This document shows positions 1 to 11,062 of a stretch of DNA of 64,000 bases, piece after piece. This DNA comes from Epithemia pelagica. Its lineage: Eukaryota > Bacillariophyta > Bacillariophyceae > Surirellales > Surirellaceae. Positions within the stretch are counted from its first letter, which is position 1, and each line of letters opens with the position of its first letter. The DNA is taken from assembly GCA_946965045.2 (NCBI GenBank), contig OX337242.1, positions 62,001-126,000 of the forward strand. The letters run 5' to 3'. The notes beneath the pieces were generated by a model. The model had not been told where the DNA came from. It ran no database searches and was given only the letters and a program-made list of their open reading frames with translations. A program made the position numbers and the translations under genes.

Positions 1-610
1 CTCATGGACAATGTCCAATTCAAAGTCGTCCATCACGTGCATATCCGGGAATACAATGCCGATGGCCAATGGCTCAATGACCCCCAAAACCATCCGCAAG
101 GACGAGACGGTCAACAACAACAACAAGAACGACTGGATGGGCCCTTTCACAATGGCGAATCCTTTGTCTATACGTCCGTCATTGCCAATGCGCACATTCC
201 ACGGGGCGGGGGCGTCAATTGGCGAGAAATCCCAGCCAAAATGAAGGTCCAATTGATTGGCATTAATCGATTGAATGATTTGACCGATTTTCATTTCACG
301 CTCTACTTTTCCAACGATTGTCTCTCCTACCCCGTCATTGTCACGGGAGATTACATGGGACCCCTCACAGTGGTACGTAGTATGGACATGCGCGCATGCA
401 TCCTCCAAGGAGGAGGACGTTGGTACTCGCTCGTTCTCCGTAACGTTGTTTTGTGTGGGTCTCACCATTCCAATCTATTTCTCTTGTTCTCTGTTTGACG
501 TTGTTGTGCTTCCTTTTGTCGTTCCCCCTCGTACTCAACCTCTATTACTACGGTAGACGGGTGTTTGGGATCCTCCGTTGGAATTTTGTCCCATGGGACT
601 TCACGATTGA
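1..610 (+). CDS. CACQP-family protein A1, 5'-truncated by window edge
   Basis: Base 1 falls inside exon 1, so the signal region and CACQP motif lie off the left edge. Exon 1 (1-372, frame of base 1) carries the second half of the family core: VHIREYN, then GPFHNGESFVYTSV, IPAKMKV, YFSNDC and GDYMGPLTV. A phase-0 intron occupies 373-556 (donor GTACGT, acceptor GGTAG). Exon 2 (557-610) encodes TGVWDPPLEFCPMGLHD and ends with TGA. This copy lacks the extra Cys pair seen in nine paralogues. Its function is unknown. The family plan suggests a secreted or membrane-anchored, disulfide-stabilised protein. Another frame immediately after the stop (607-699) encodes a hydrophobic C-terminal segment, reported separately. 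The splice structure is inferred from the match to the paralogues. Confidence 0.8.
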
Positions 611-2020
611 GAAAAAGCGAGGATCAATGGACCCTTTACATTGTGCTACTACTCCTGACCATGGGCGCTGGCGCAATTGGTGGTCTGTACTTGTACTAGG
701 CAAAAAAGAACTGGGTGTGGCGGTGGTTGTTGTTGTTGGTGGTGGTGGCGTTCACACTCCTCCATGTTGAGTGCCTGTGTGGGTGTATGTGGTCGGAGGA
801 GTGCAACTCGTGTGTGGGTGTTCTGATTGGTACGACGCATAGGTAGCTGTTCCCGAACAATCGTACAACTACAGGTGGCCAAATGCGGCAGTTGATCTGC
901 TGGTATTCTTGTTGCCACAAGAGCCAGGAAGATCCAGAGGAGCACAACAACAACACTCACAAACGAGGGGACATGATCATCGTCATCATCACGACGAAAC
1001 CAACAACAACACCCACCAAAACTACAACGGAGAGATGAACTGTGCGCAGTTTGTTGGAGGAGACGAATCCATTTTTGCTGTCCAACGATTCGTAGGAGTG
1101 GACCATGTCGTACATCGTTGGACAAGGCGGAGAACAAAGTACAACGGCGCTCGAGCAGGAGGACCACCGGATGCCACACTTGTGTGTACAACGAAGGAGC
1201 AGAAAAAGGAGCAGGATAAACGACATGATGCTCTACAAACATGCACTTTAGTAGTAGATTCATTTTTACAACGGTAGGAGCAGAGTTTGCCGTGTTCGTT
1301 TCAGAAGCATCCTGTAGGGTCGTGAACTGATTCCGTCACAACCCGTGTGTTTGTGCAGAGTCCGATATCGCTTGTGGGTAACCTCGATACACGCACGCCC
1401 CCTCACCACGGAGAGCAATCTAGTGCAATGGTCCTCACTGTAGCAGGGATCCTGCGTTGAGTTCCAAGAGCAGAAGCATCCGTTTCTCCAGATGCCCTGG
1501 GTCCATCCATGCCGCCATGGGCCAAAGAGCTCTCCTCTAATGATATGGTTGCTACCTGCCCTTTTTCTATCGTTCGACAGACAGACGATTGAGGCGTGTC
1601 TCTCTATTTAACAGACGACATATGGTCGTTCGCCATACCTACATCGCATCATCATGATGTTCTATGTCGGGTGGTTTCGACGAACGGCGACATCAAAACC
1701 TGCTGAACGACAAGGAAGAGAAGATGCAGTGCCGGATGTTTGTTCGGATGCGGCTCTGGATCTCCACAAGATACCCCCTTTCTTTAGAATTCTGGGCCAG
1801 CAGAGATTCTCTCTCATCCTGTCTGGTCTGGCACTTTGGAGAAGAGAAGAAGAACTGAGAGCAGCAACCTACGTGCATCATTCTTCTCTTACACGGTGTA
1901 TCCTCCTTGTGTGCCAGCGGAACGATCGACTTTTGCACCTCCGTTGTTGGGAGTTTGTGGATCGACTTTTGCACCTCCATTGTGTGGTTGGGAGTTTTTG
2001 TATACACGGCAGCCAATTGA
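611..2020. other. Intergenic spacer between A1 and A2
   Basis: I see no convincing gene here. Open frames are low-complexity (His/Gln or Val/Leu runs from trinucleotide repeats). The spacer contains A1's 3' flank, A2's promoter and a short tandem duplication at 1924-1999. Confidence 0.5.
1924..1999. repeat. Short tandem duplication, about 36-40 bp x 2
   Basis: The segment beginning GATCGACTTTTGCACCTCC occurs at 1924 and again at 1960, each followed by a TTGGGAGTTT block. The second copy has a small insertion. It lies about 40 bp upstream of the A2 start codon, so it may fall in the promoter or 5' UTR. Confidence 0.75.
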
Positions 2021-2038
2021 ATGGAATCCAGAACTAGC

Positions 2039-3127
2039 ATGAGGAAAATATCATTGGGTTGGTGTGGAACGTCGGTCGCCATGATGATGGTGTGTTCCGT
2101 CATGCTGTTAGTATTGCTCTACAGTCTCTGGACAACAACTTTCGATACCAAGACGATCCTCATCAAGACAAGGACAACCACCACCCAATCCTTACCCAGC
2201 AGAATACAACATCCATGGTACAACCGCACACGGTTCTTGGAAACATGGTACCTACCCAACAGCACCACCATCAAGAACACTATCACTTCAAGAAATACCA
2301 GAACCATTCAACCAAATACTACTACTACCGAAACGGACCTGGGCGACAAACGCCGGTTTTTGGATTCCGTGTGTGCCTGTCAACCAAGTACGTGGGAATT
2401 TACGTTGGATTTTAGTCGAACGTCGTGTTACGATATTAGTATTCGAACCAAAGGTCAAGGTGTGGCGTGGGTGAGTTGTACCTTTACTCCGTCGCCCTCG
2501 GCCAATCCAGACAATAAGCAACAAGCGCAATTTGACGTGATTCATCAAATTCAAATTCGCGAATACAATACCCATGGCGAATGGCTCAACAATCCCAAAC
2601 CCATTTTTCATGCGCCCCTCTTTCCCAATCAAGATCCCTTCCCGGTACCATTGCACAATGGACAATCCTTCAAGTACACGTCCGTCTTGTGGTATGCCAA
2701 AAAAGATGGACATCGGTACAATGTCAAACATATTCCTTCCAAAATGGAAATCCGATTGATTGGAGAAAATAAATTGAAAGAGCGGACCGAATTTCATTTT
2801 ATCCTCTACTTTTCCAACGATTGCTTTTCCTATCCAGTCGTCGTCCGGGGCGATTATGTCGGACCCGTCATTGTGGTACGTATCATCGAACAACAAGACA
2901 CGAACTGGATGCTCGATTGTATTACCAGACTGGAGTAGGAGTACGGGCCATTCTTGGGGTCTGTTTCTCACTGTGGTGCTGTTTGTTGTTTTCTGGTTGT
3001 GGCTGTTTGTGTGTCATTCTTCTTCTCCTTCTAATGATTGCTATTCTTTGGTGCATGGCTGGTGTATTGGCTGCTCTCTAACGTACAGACGGGTGTTTCG
3101 GACCCACCACTGTCCTTTTGTTACTAA
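2039..3127 (+). CDS. CACQP-family protein A2, signal-anchored
   Basis: Exon 1 (2039-2875) begins MRKISLGWCG and has a hydrophobic signal anchor (about residues 13-30), then a Thr/Asn-rich linker. The core starts near residue 112 with CACQPSTWEFTLDFSRTSC, followed by VSC, QIREYN, NGQSFKYTSV, IPSKMEI, YFSNDC and GDYVGPVIV. The phase-0 intron 2876-3088 has donor GTACGT and acceptor TACAG. Exon 2 (3089-3127) gives TGVSDPPLSFCY and TAA, so it stops right at the conserved Cys where paralogues continue with Pro. An in-frame ATG at 2021 would add six residues. The start at 2039 gives a cleaner signal. No extra Cys pair is present. Length is 291 residues and function is unknown. Confidence 0.85.
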
Positions 3128-4742
3128 ACCAAAACCAAGAAAGAAGAACCATCATATGCATCATCCAGACAAGTCATGGTCCCAGTACGCACCCACCATG
3201 CCGCAGAAGCGAGCGAGCGAGAGAGAGACTTGGGGAGAATGATCGGTTTTTTTGTGAGTGTCTTGAACTTGTGTGCCGGTCCCAGTGGTTGTCGTTTTCG
3301 TCATCCAACGACGTGAGGAGAAGTGTGGAGTCCTTGTCCAAAACAAACAACAAGGAGCGTGTTGGACTAGGCAGGTGGTGTTGGTGGTAGTCGTCGTGTA
3401 ACTCATTGTGAATCGACACTTGAAGTGGGACGTATTAACACAAGGAAACCAAATAGAGCTGGTCGGTAGAACCGCCACAACCACAATCACAACAAGGACG
3501 ACGACGACGACGACGACTCCATGGTGCAACTCATGGAGACACGTGAACGGACACGAAGCAAACTGCAACCAGACACACACGCACTTGGTCGGATGCATGT
3601 ATCCCTTTTTGTGTATGGAGAGGGGAAACGACGGTGTGGCCAGCTGGTTGCGGGATGCTGCCATGGGTTGGACCGAATTGGATTCGATTGCGGGAGTGGT
3701 GGTGTCATGGCAAGGGAATGGTCCGGGTGATGGCGGTGGGGGTCGGCGTGTTTCGTGTCACACACACACACACAGAGGGGGGTCTTTTGGCTCACATGGA
3801 AGAAGAACCATGGGTGTGGCAGTGATCCATCCTTACTAGTTGTAGTAGTTGTATCATTCAGGGGGAACTGAACTGTATAGTTTTGTGTTTGCATAGGATT
3901 CGAAAGTCGAACGGACTACCTATTTGTGCACTACTCTAGACGAACGGAGTGGGGTCCATGTCGTCTTGTCTGTTTCGAGTAGAGCAGGTTTTTTCGGGTG
4001 GGAGAGAGGTCGATTGGAGGAGTAAATAATAATAATACTTGCTCTGTTTCCCTCGGTAGTTTCTATTCCAAGATCTATTGTGCTGTTTGCGGGGTGGCGA
4101 TTCGAACAAAGAAGAAAGGCCATGGTCTGGGTGTTTGGATCTATCAATTTGTGGGACAGCTTCTCGAAGAAGAGTCGACCGACGATACTGTCCCAGGAAC
4201 AGTGGAGAAGTGACGTGGCATGACGAGACAGCGAATGAGAAGGCACAGTGAGTTCTCATTTCTCATGTTGCGAAACACCCGAAACAAACACCAAGCCCCA
4301 CCACACTCCATGGATCCTGACGAGTGCCATTGTGGTGGTGAAGCGCGAGGCGAAAAAAATAATTTTGGTTCCCGACAGGCCAATCGGACGCTCGCATTGC
4401 AGACCCGACGGCAACCAAGACAGACATCAAGCATACATACGTTTGTGCACTAATAGAGAGAGGCGGAGAGTCATTGGCCAAGTCCGGACAGGACGCAAGC
4501 AGAGGGGAACCAGAGGGGGGAGGAAAGAACTAGAGAAACAGACCAAGTCGTCGGTTGTTGCTGCCGCGAGCAGAGATCGAAAAAGATCCATTTGTAGCGT
4601 TCTTGATTCCGATTCGGTGGTGTCTCATTCATCGACATCACCAAGCCGTGTTTTGTGAGTCGAATTGGACATTCTCATCATCCTTCGCATCATCACCCCC
4701 GGTTGAAAGAATCTGGTTGACGATCAATCCAGACGAAGCAGC
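3128..4742. other. Intergenic spacer between A2 and A3
   Basis: I see no supported gene. The spacer contains an ACG/GAC trinucleotide run near 3496-3520 and a CA run near 3760-3773. All longer frames look like shadows of simple-sequence DNA. Confidence 0.45.
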
Positions 4743-5881
4743 ATGCCTTTGGTACGATCCTGTCGCTGTGGTCCGATTAATCGCGCGACTCATTCGTTGG
4801 TCCTTCTGTGGGCCGTTTTCCAATCCTGGAAATGGGCCGTCGTTGTGGTGGTCGTCGAAGCGGCGGCAAATCCTCCTCGGGGTGGCAATTTCACCAAGGA
4901 AACAACGCTTGTTTCATCATCTTCCTCCTCTGCTTGGCGGTGGTTTCCTCCTGACACCACTGCTGCAACACGGCAGAATGGCACCTCCCACAATCACACC
5001 GTATCGTCGTCGTCCTATCTGCGACCACGACGTCAACAACAACAACAACACGAACTCGAACTGGCTCATAGCGGCGGTGTTCCTCGCTGTGCCTGTCAAC
5101 CGGGTCGTTGGACCTTTGTGTTGGATTTTGCCCGTACTACTTGTGGTCGAATGCAAGTTCAAACGCCCGGCGAAGGCTTGTCGTCGATTGGATGTCGGAT
5201 TGAACCCATGCCGGACAATATGCATGTGCAATTGGGCATTGTGCGCTACATTTACATCAACGAATACAACTCGTACGAACAAACCTTGAACGACCCCACC
5301 TCGGATGCCTCGCCACAATTTGTCAATGAACCCGATATTCCTCAAGATTCCTATGTCAATGGCGATACCTTTACCTATACGAGCGTCTTGGCCAAACCGA
5401 GCTATTATGGTCCCTCGGGCAGTTTGATTCCCCCCAAAGAAAAGGGTCGTCGATGGAAGAAAAAGACCCTCCATGTCCAAGAACGACCCAATGCCAACAA
5501 TGCCTTGCCGCAACGCATGGAAATTACCCTCGACGGAGAAGATAGTTGGGGTGGTGCCATGACCTTTGTCGTGATTTTGGAATTTTCGATGGACTGTTAC
5601 TTGTATCCCATTATTGTACCCGGAGATTATTTTGGACCACTCACCGTGGTACGTTCTTTGTATTGTTGTGGTTGTGGTGGTTTTGTGTGTTGTCCACGAG
5701 AAACACACACGAGCGCACACACACAAACGTTCCCAAGCTTGTCGGTTGTCCTGGTCTGACTCGACTGTTTCCATTCTTGTTCTTGTTGTTCTGGAATTTC
5801 TTGTTTTCTCGTCGTGGAGGACAGAGCCAAGTCCATGCTCCACCCACTCAGTTTTGCCCGGGAATCGGGACCGGGGCATGA
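4743..5881 (+). CDS. CACQP-family protein A3
   Basis: Exon 1 (4743-5648) starts with a basic/hydrophobic segment (LVLLWAVFQSWKWAVVVVVV) that acts as a likely signal anchor, then a Ser/Gln-rich linker. The core follows: CACQPGRWTFVLDFARTTC, IGC, YINEYN, NGDTFTYTSVLA, LPQRMEI, LEFSMDC and GDYFGPLTV. FSMDC replaces the usual FSNDC. A Pro/Lys-rich insertion (about residues 222-250) separates the YTS and LPxxM strands. The phase-0 intron 5649-5824 uses donor GTACGT and acceptor ACAG. Exon 2 (5825-5881) gives SQVHAPPTQFCPGIGTGA and TGA. Length is 320 residues. No extra Cys pair is present and the function is unknown. Confidence 0.85.
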
Positions 5882-6274
5882 CGGACGGGCACGCCGTTGG
5901 TTGGCTGGCTGGGTGGGGTGGTTTCATGTTGTGTGTGTGTGTGTGTATGTTTATGGTCATGAATGTAGGAGCAGAGCGTCGTGTGGAACGTCGCCTCCAA
6001 CCGTTTCCGCTCCGAACCATTCCGGAAACCAACCACACTCACCATTTTTTGTAGATGTACCATAGTTTGGGAAGGAGAATTGTAACACAAGTAGTAGTAA
6101 GTAGTAGCAGTGAACTGGGACCATTCTACCTTTGTGGGTGGGTCGTCCTCTCGTGCTGGTCTATTTCCCAGTGACCTCCTATGGTAGGCCTCTACTAGAT
6201 ACCGACCGAGGGTAAGGTAGAGAGGATAGCTTGGTTTTAAACTTTTTTGAAACGAGAGACCGTTCCGCGACCCA

Positions 6275-6541
6275 GTGCCCGCGGGCGGTCCATGTGCGCT
6301 GAAAACGGAAAACGCCGTGTCGCGAACCAAAGAAGCCATTCATTGCCAATTGGCGGGGTGCTTCTCTTTCAAGAAAGGGTTTTGGACCATGATGATGATG
6401 TGGTACTGGGCCACGTTCCTCGTTTTCATTGGAGGAGCCTTGGGGGCCCAACGGAGAAGGAAGAAACCAAAGGCCAAAGACGCACCAGCAGTTGTCGACG
6501 ACGATTTCACTGGGTGTACGTCGACATTTTTTGTGTATTGA
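6275..6541 (+). CDS. Possible small membrane protein in duplication unit, copy 1
   Basis: An 88-codon frame opens MPAGGPCALK, has a hydrophobic stretch MMMMWYWATFLVFIGGALGA (about residues 39-58), a basic stop-transfer patch RRRKK and a Thr/Asp tail. It is preserved in the second copy with three replacements and one silent change. That is about what neutral drift would give, so the case for selection is weak. A GTACGT sits near its 3' end, so it could also be an exon. No family is recognised. Confidence 0.2.
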   Translation: MPAGGPCALKTENAVSRTKEAIHCQLAGCFSFKKGFWTMMMMWYWATFLVFIGGALGAQRRRKKPKAKDAPAVVDDDFTGCTSTFFVY

Positions 6542-7208
6542 GTATTGATTGAGTATTGACCCTATTGACTCGGCTCCGCGTGTCCTCTCTTGCGTGTTGT
6601 TGTCTCTTTTGGGGGAGCGAATCTGGGTCTCCAAAGACTCTGTGTTCCTGTCTCTCGTTGATAGAGATTGTCGTGTGACATGCGAGTGAGACAATTGTTG
6701 AATACCACAAAAGGCAGTAAGTCGCTATCTTCCCTCTCTCTATCGGTAGGCCCTTTTTGTGCTCATCGAGTTGTTGTCAACAGCCAACACGCAACCCACG
6801 CGTCCGACCTTGGCACTTCTTGCGCGTAAAGACTCGTGTGCTTTGTTGTTGTCGCTGTCTCTTGTGTGTTTCGGAATCTTTGGCTGGATTGATTGGGTCC
6901 ATCGATTCTTTTGCTGCGGACGTGTGGAACGTCGCCTCCCACAGGTTTTCTGCTCCAAAGCATTCCGGAAACCAACCACACTCACCATTTTTTGTAGATG
7001 TACCATAGTTTGGGAAGGAGAATTGTAACACAAGTAGTAGTAAGTAGTAGCAGTGAACTGGGACCATTCTACCTTTGTGGGTGGGTCGTCCTCTCTATTT
7101 CCCAGTGACCTCCTATGGTAGGCCTCTACTAGATACCGACCGAGGGTAAGGTAGAGAGGATAGCTTCGTTTTAAGCTTTTTTGAAACGAGAGACCGTTCC
7201 GCGACCCA

Positions 7209-7475
7209 ATGCCCGCGGGCGGTCCATGTGCGCTGAAAAAGGAAAACGCCGTGTCGCGAACCAAAGAAGCCATTCTTTGCCAATTGGCGGGGTGCTTCTC
7301 GTTCAAGAAAGGGTTTTGGACCATGATGATGATGTGGTACTGGGCCCCGTTCCTCGTTTTCATTGGAGGAGCCTTGGGGGCCCAACGGAGAAGGAAGAAA
7401 CCAAAGGCCAAAGACGCACCAGCAGTTGTCGACGACGATTTCACTGGGTGTACGTCGACATTTTTTGTGTATTGA
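7209..7475 (+). CDS. Possible small membrane protein in duplication unit, copy 2
   Basis: This is the counterpart of the frame at 6275-6541 and has the same length. Differences seen are Asn to Lys, His to Leu and Thr to Pro, plus one silent change. The membrane-like stretch and RRRKK patch are kept. It may be only a by-product of the duplication. Confidence 0.2.
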   Translation: MPAGGPCALKKENAVSRTKEAILCQLAGCFSFKKGFWTMMMMWYWAPFLVFIGGALGAQRRRKKPKAKDAPAVVDDDFTGCTSTFFVY

Positions 7476-7920
7476 GTATTGATTGAGTTGACCCTATTGA
7501 CTCGGCTCCGCGTGTCCTCTCTTGCGTGTTGTTTTCTCTTTTGGGGGAGCGAATCTGGGTCTCCAAAGACTCTGTGTTCCTGTCTCTCGTTGATAGAGAT
7601 TGTCGTGTGACATGCGAGTGAGACAATTGTTGAATACCACAAAAGGCAGTAAGTCGCTATCTTCCCTCTCTCTATCGGTAGGCCCTTTTTGTGCTCATCG
7701 AGTTGTTGTCAACAGCCAACACACAACCCACGCGTCCGACCTTGGCACTTCTTGCGCGTAAAGACTCGTGCGATCTTGTTGTTGTTGTCTCTCCCTCTTG
7801 TGTGTTTCGGAATCTTTGGCTGGATTGATTGGGTCCATCGATTCTTTTGCTGCGGCTTCGGATTTCACTCTCTTGCATTGTTGCTGCTTGTATTCACACA
7901 AAAAGTAAAATTCATTCTCC

Positions 7921-8949
7921 ATGGCACTCGTATCTCCATTTTGGACATCCAGAACCGGGCCAGCATCAGCTGCTGCTGGATCAGCAACAACAACAATCTA
8001 CAGATGCTCCACCGCCCGGCCAACTTCAACGAGCTCAACCAACACTTGGTTGTTCTTGTTCTCGTCGTCGTTCGAGACGCGTCCTTATTGTCCTTCCCTA
8101 TCGTCTCTGTTTCCACATGGATTCTTAATACGCCTTTGCTTGTCTTGTTTGGTGTTACAATGGTGTCTCTTTTCGCAACACACCAATGATGCTGCTCCTG
8201 CTTCGTTGTTGGTTTCGGCAGTGGTGGCCTCCTCGATCTGTGCCTGTCAACCGTCGGAATGGGAATTCACGCTCGACTTTTCCCGCGTCGATTGTGGCGA
8301 TACCAATGTCCAAGTCGGAATGGGCGTCACGTGGGTGAGTTGTGGGTCCATTCCGAGCTTTTATGACAATCAATTTCGCAAGGTGGAATCGGTGGAAATT
8401 CGCGAATACGATGCCCAAGGACATTTGATTCACAATCAATACAAACAGGCCAGTTTGAATGGACCCTTTACCAATGGACAATCCTTTTCCTATACCAGTG
8501 TCTTGGCCTGGGCCCCCGCCGCCGATTACAACAACCATGTCCAAGTCTTGGAATTGCCGGAAACACTTGAGGTGCAAATTCGAGGGACCAATCAACTGGA
8601 GGAATCCAGTGAATTTCAATTCTACGTGTACTTTTCCAACGATTGCAAAGCCTTTCCCATTATGCAATCGGGAGATTATATCGGACCCGTGACAGTGGTA
8701 CGTGTTGTAATATGGTCCTACCTAGTAGTTTGGGAGTGTGGGAACCCTGTTTCCACGCGTTTGTCGTTGATTGTCATTTGTTTTATTAACCAGTCTCTCT
8801 TGTTGTTGTTGTTGTTGTTGTTGTTTCTTCTTCATTGTGCCGATTGCGATTCTTCTTGGTTGGTTGCTATGTGCGTACAGACACGAGTGAAGGATCCTCC
8901 CCAATCCTTTTGTCCCTTGGCAGGTCAAGCCAAAAAAGATGAAGATTGA
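7921..8949 (+). CDS. CACQP-family protein A4
   Basis: Exon 1 (7921-8697) starts MALVSPFWTS. A hydrophobic region (LIRLCLSCLVLQWCLF, about residues 65-80) precedes the core. The core reads CACQPSEWEFTLDFSRVDC, GDTNV, VSC, VEIREYD, NGQSFSYTSVLA, LPETLEV, YFSNDC and GDYIGPVTV. The phase-0 intron 8698-8880 has donor GTACGT and acceptor TACAG. Exon 2 (8881-8949) gives TRVKDPPQSFCPLAGQAKK plus a short acidic end. The intron is 183 nt and stop-free in frame, so unspliced RNA would encode a Leu-rich hydrophobic insert. No Met lies nearer the hydrophobic region, so the true N-terminus is uncertain. Spliced length is 281 residues. Confidence 0.83.
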   Translation: MALVSPFWTSRTGPASAAAGSATTTIYRCSTARPTSTSSTNTWLFLFSSSFETRPYCPSLSSLFPHGFLIRLCLSCLVLQWCLFSQHTNDAAPASLLVSAVVASSICACQPSEWEFTLDFSRVDCGDTNVQVGMGVTWVSCGSIPSFYDNQFRKVESVEIREYDAQGHLIHNQYKQASLNGPFTNGQSFSYTSVLAWAPAADYNNHVQVLELPETLEVQIRGTNQLEESSEFQFYVYFSNDCKAFPIMQSGDYIGPVTVVRVVIWSYLVVWECGNPVSTRLSLIVICFINQSLLLLLLLLLFLLHCADCDSSWLVAMCVQTRVKDPPQSFCPLAGQAKKDED

Positions 8950-10105
8950 CCATCACAATCGTAACCACCACCACCACAACAACAACAACGACAACACCAA
9001 GCCACACAGAGGGAGCCATTCTTGGTTCGACGAGTTCCACGAGTTGCAGCAGCAGCAGCAGTGTTGGGTGGAACCGTTTTTCACGTACACACACACGCAC
9101 ACAACCATGTCGTCGTGGCCAATCGTACCTTGCAACAACAACAAGACAACAACAACCACTATTTCCACCATGCTACAGGATTCCGGTTGTTGGTGGTGGT
9201 GCGAATGGACACACACGGGTCCTATTGTACAACGAGGGCCTGATGTTTTTTCGGAACTGGATCCCCATAAAGAAGGGGATTCCTGTTGTTGTTGTTCCTG
9301 ATTATCGTCGTCGTCGTCGTTGAGTGATGTTGGTTTGGATGGAAACGAGAGAGGGCATGTCGCCGATTCTACATGTTGCACTCCGTTGTGTGTGTTGGAA
9401 CCCGATTAAAAGATGGGTCCCAACCAACACACACACATGACGACGACGACGAAAAGGGGGAAATAGATTGGTTGGACCACTGCGAGAAACAGAGAGAGAG
9501 AGATGGGCACACCCGTCCGTGACGGGTATCGAATCTCTACTAGACTAGCTAGGAGAGAGAGAGAGAGAGTAGCAACGCACGAAAGGATCATTGCTCCTCC
9601 TCGGTGTGTTCCACCACAGGGCCTCTAGGACTATGATAGAGGTCGTTCCACCAACAAAAACTAACGTATTATTATAGGGGAGTATGATAGCTTTGGCATT
9701 TGGCACATAGCAACGACATGTATGCGGCACACACGTCTGAAAAACCAGAACAGATTTCGCGAATGCATTCTGCCCTCTATCTGCGACTGAACATCCGGCC
9801 ACGGAAACTCGCCATCACACAAAAGTGCGAGTCTCGACCAAGGAAGCACATCAACGACAGAAATCCATCGAAGAGAGACGACGACAAGATTCAACAGGTC
9901 AAGAGTCGTCCCTCTCGAAGGAAACAAGCAAGCAAGAGAACCAAGAAACAAAGAAGACGCTCTTCTGGTCCTTGGTGGTGTGGTTGCACGATCGTCTCTC
10001 TCGCCCTTTCGCTCGTTCCATCTCGACCCTGGTTTCTTCGACCCAACAATCGGCGCGAGTGGCCACCGAGTCGTCGTCTCGGGATCACCACCACCACCAA
10101 CAACC
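8950..10105. other. Intergenic spacer between A4 and A5
   Basis: I see no supported gene. It holds (AAC)n, (CAG)n, (CGT)n and (GA)n simple repeats (for example about 9551-9570). Longer frames on either strand are repeat-driven. Confidence 0.45.
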
Positions 10106-11062
10106 ATGGCGCTCCGTTGGTTCCTCGTATTCCTCTGCATCCCCCTGGCAGCTTCAATACCACTTCAGAACACTACAACAACAAGGACAACGACAACGAC
10201 GACTACCTCGACGATTGATTTGGGTGGAGGCTCCAATACCACCTTGATTCGAACGACCACCTTGCGCTATTCGACTACTGCAAAACCATCCTCATCGGTC
10301 CATCAAAATTCATGGCAGTACTTGAGGAGAACAAGACACAATCAAACCCAACAGCGGCAGAAGACACATCATCGACAGGCCACGACGACGGATCCTTGGT
10401 ACATGGAGACGACGTCGTCGTCCCGCAAACGCGTGCATCCCTGTGCCTGTCAACCGGTCCGATACGAATTCACCTTTGATTTTTCGCGAACGCTATGCGA
10501 AGAAACCAACATTCCGGAATTGTACGAAAATCGACCCAGTCGGGGCATTGACAAGGTGGAATGTTCCATGTATCCCGTCATTGACGATTACGTCCATGGA
10601 ACATCGTCGTGGAAACGCGTGACACAAATTCAATTGCACGAATTTGGCGATGCCTTGCATTATCATGCCCACCCGTCCACCAACAAACCGGGACCGACGG
10701 TTCATCCCAATCCGACGATCGTGTCAGGTCATTCGCCCTTTAAAAATGGCCAGTACTTTACCTACAATTCCATTCTCTTGTACATGAGTGCCATTCAATG
10801 CACCGCCGCCACCTGTTTGTTGCCGAGTCGCTTGCACATTCACATTTTTGGCGAAACGACCAATCCCTATCATCCCAAACGAGAAATGGAATTGACCTGG
10901 ATCTTTACCAAGGATTGCAATTATGTGCCCACCATTCACAAGGGACAATACGTCGGACCACTCGTCTTGACCAAGGTGGGAGAAGCCTCGGAGGCCTTTT
11001 GTGCCATTGTCGGACAAGAACCATCCAACGATCAAGCCGATGCATCGGTCCATATACCATGA
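10106..11062 (+). CDS. CACQP-family protein A5, intronless member
   Basis: The start at 10106 is chosen because MALRWFLVFLCIPLAASIPL is a typical cleavable signal peptide. The frame is open further upstream. A long Thr-rich linker follows, then CACQPVRYEFTFDFSRTLC, EETNI, VEC, IQLHEFG, NGQYFTYNSILL, CTAATCLLPSRL (extra Cys pair), WIFTKDC and GQYVGPLVL. The frame then runs straight into TKVGEASEAFCAIVG, which aligns with exon 2 of the other members, so the intron is absent at its exact site. FTKDC replaces FTNDC. A6 is the closest relative by FTFDFS, ETNI and GPLVL, and it keeps the intron. Length is 318 residues and function is unknown. Confidence 0.85.
   Translation: MALRWFLVFLCIPLAASIPLQNTTTTRTTTTTTTSTIDLGGGSNTTLIRTTTLRYSTTAKPSSSVHQNSWQYLRRTRHNQTQQRQKTHHRQATTTDPWYMETTSSSRKRVHPCACQPVRYEFTFDFSRTLCEETNIPELYENRPSRGIDKVECSMYPVIDDYVHGTSSWKRVTQIQLHEFGDALHYHAHPSTNKPGPTVHPNPTIVSGHSPFKNGQYFTYNSILLYMSAIQCTAATCLLPSRLHIHIFGETTNPYHPKREMELTWIFTKDCNYVPTIHKGQYVGPLVLTKVGEASEAFCAIVGQEPSNDQADASVHIP

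Larger units (their letters stand above)
5970..7856. repeat. Tandem duplication of a unit of about 0.94 kb, two full copies plus continuation
   Basis: Bases 5970-6720 recur at about 6911-7652, and 6721-6903 recur at 7653-7838 and a little beyond. The offset drifts between 932 and 943 because of small indels. The copies are nearly identical with scattered substitutions. The array fills the whole spacer between A3 and A4 and ends just upstream of A4. Each unit contains an 88-codon plus-strand frame (6275-6541 and 7209-7475) and a long antisense frame that runs through most of the unit. Confidence 0.9.

Noticed and set aside
6740-7642. A 300-codon minus-strand open frame through the duplication unit
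   Set aside because: It is antisense to the plus-strand frame, arises because the whole unit lacks stops in that frame, and its composition and lack of any known motif do not support a gene. The counterpart frame in the first copy (6179-6694) breaks differently.
8723-9381. Frames with poly-Leu, poly-Val, poly-Gln or poly-Cys
   Set aside because: They are translations of (GTT)n, (CAA)n and similar microsatellites. The same explains many frames near 11.5, 25.2, 47.8 and 50.7 kb.
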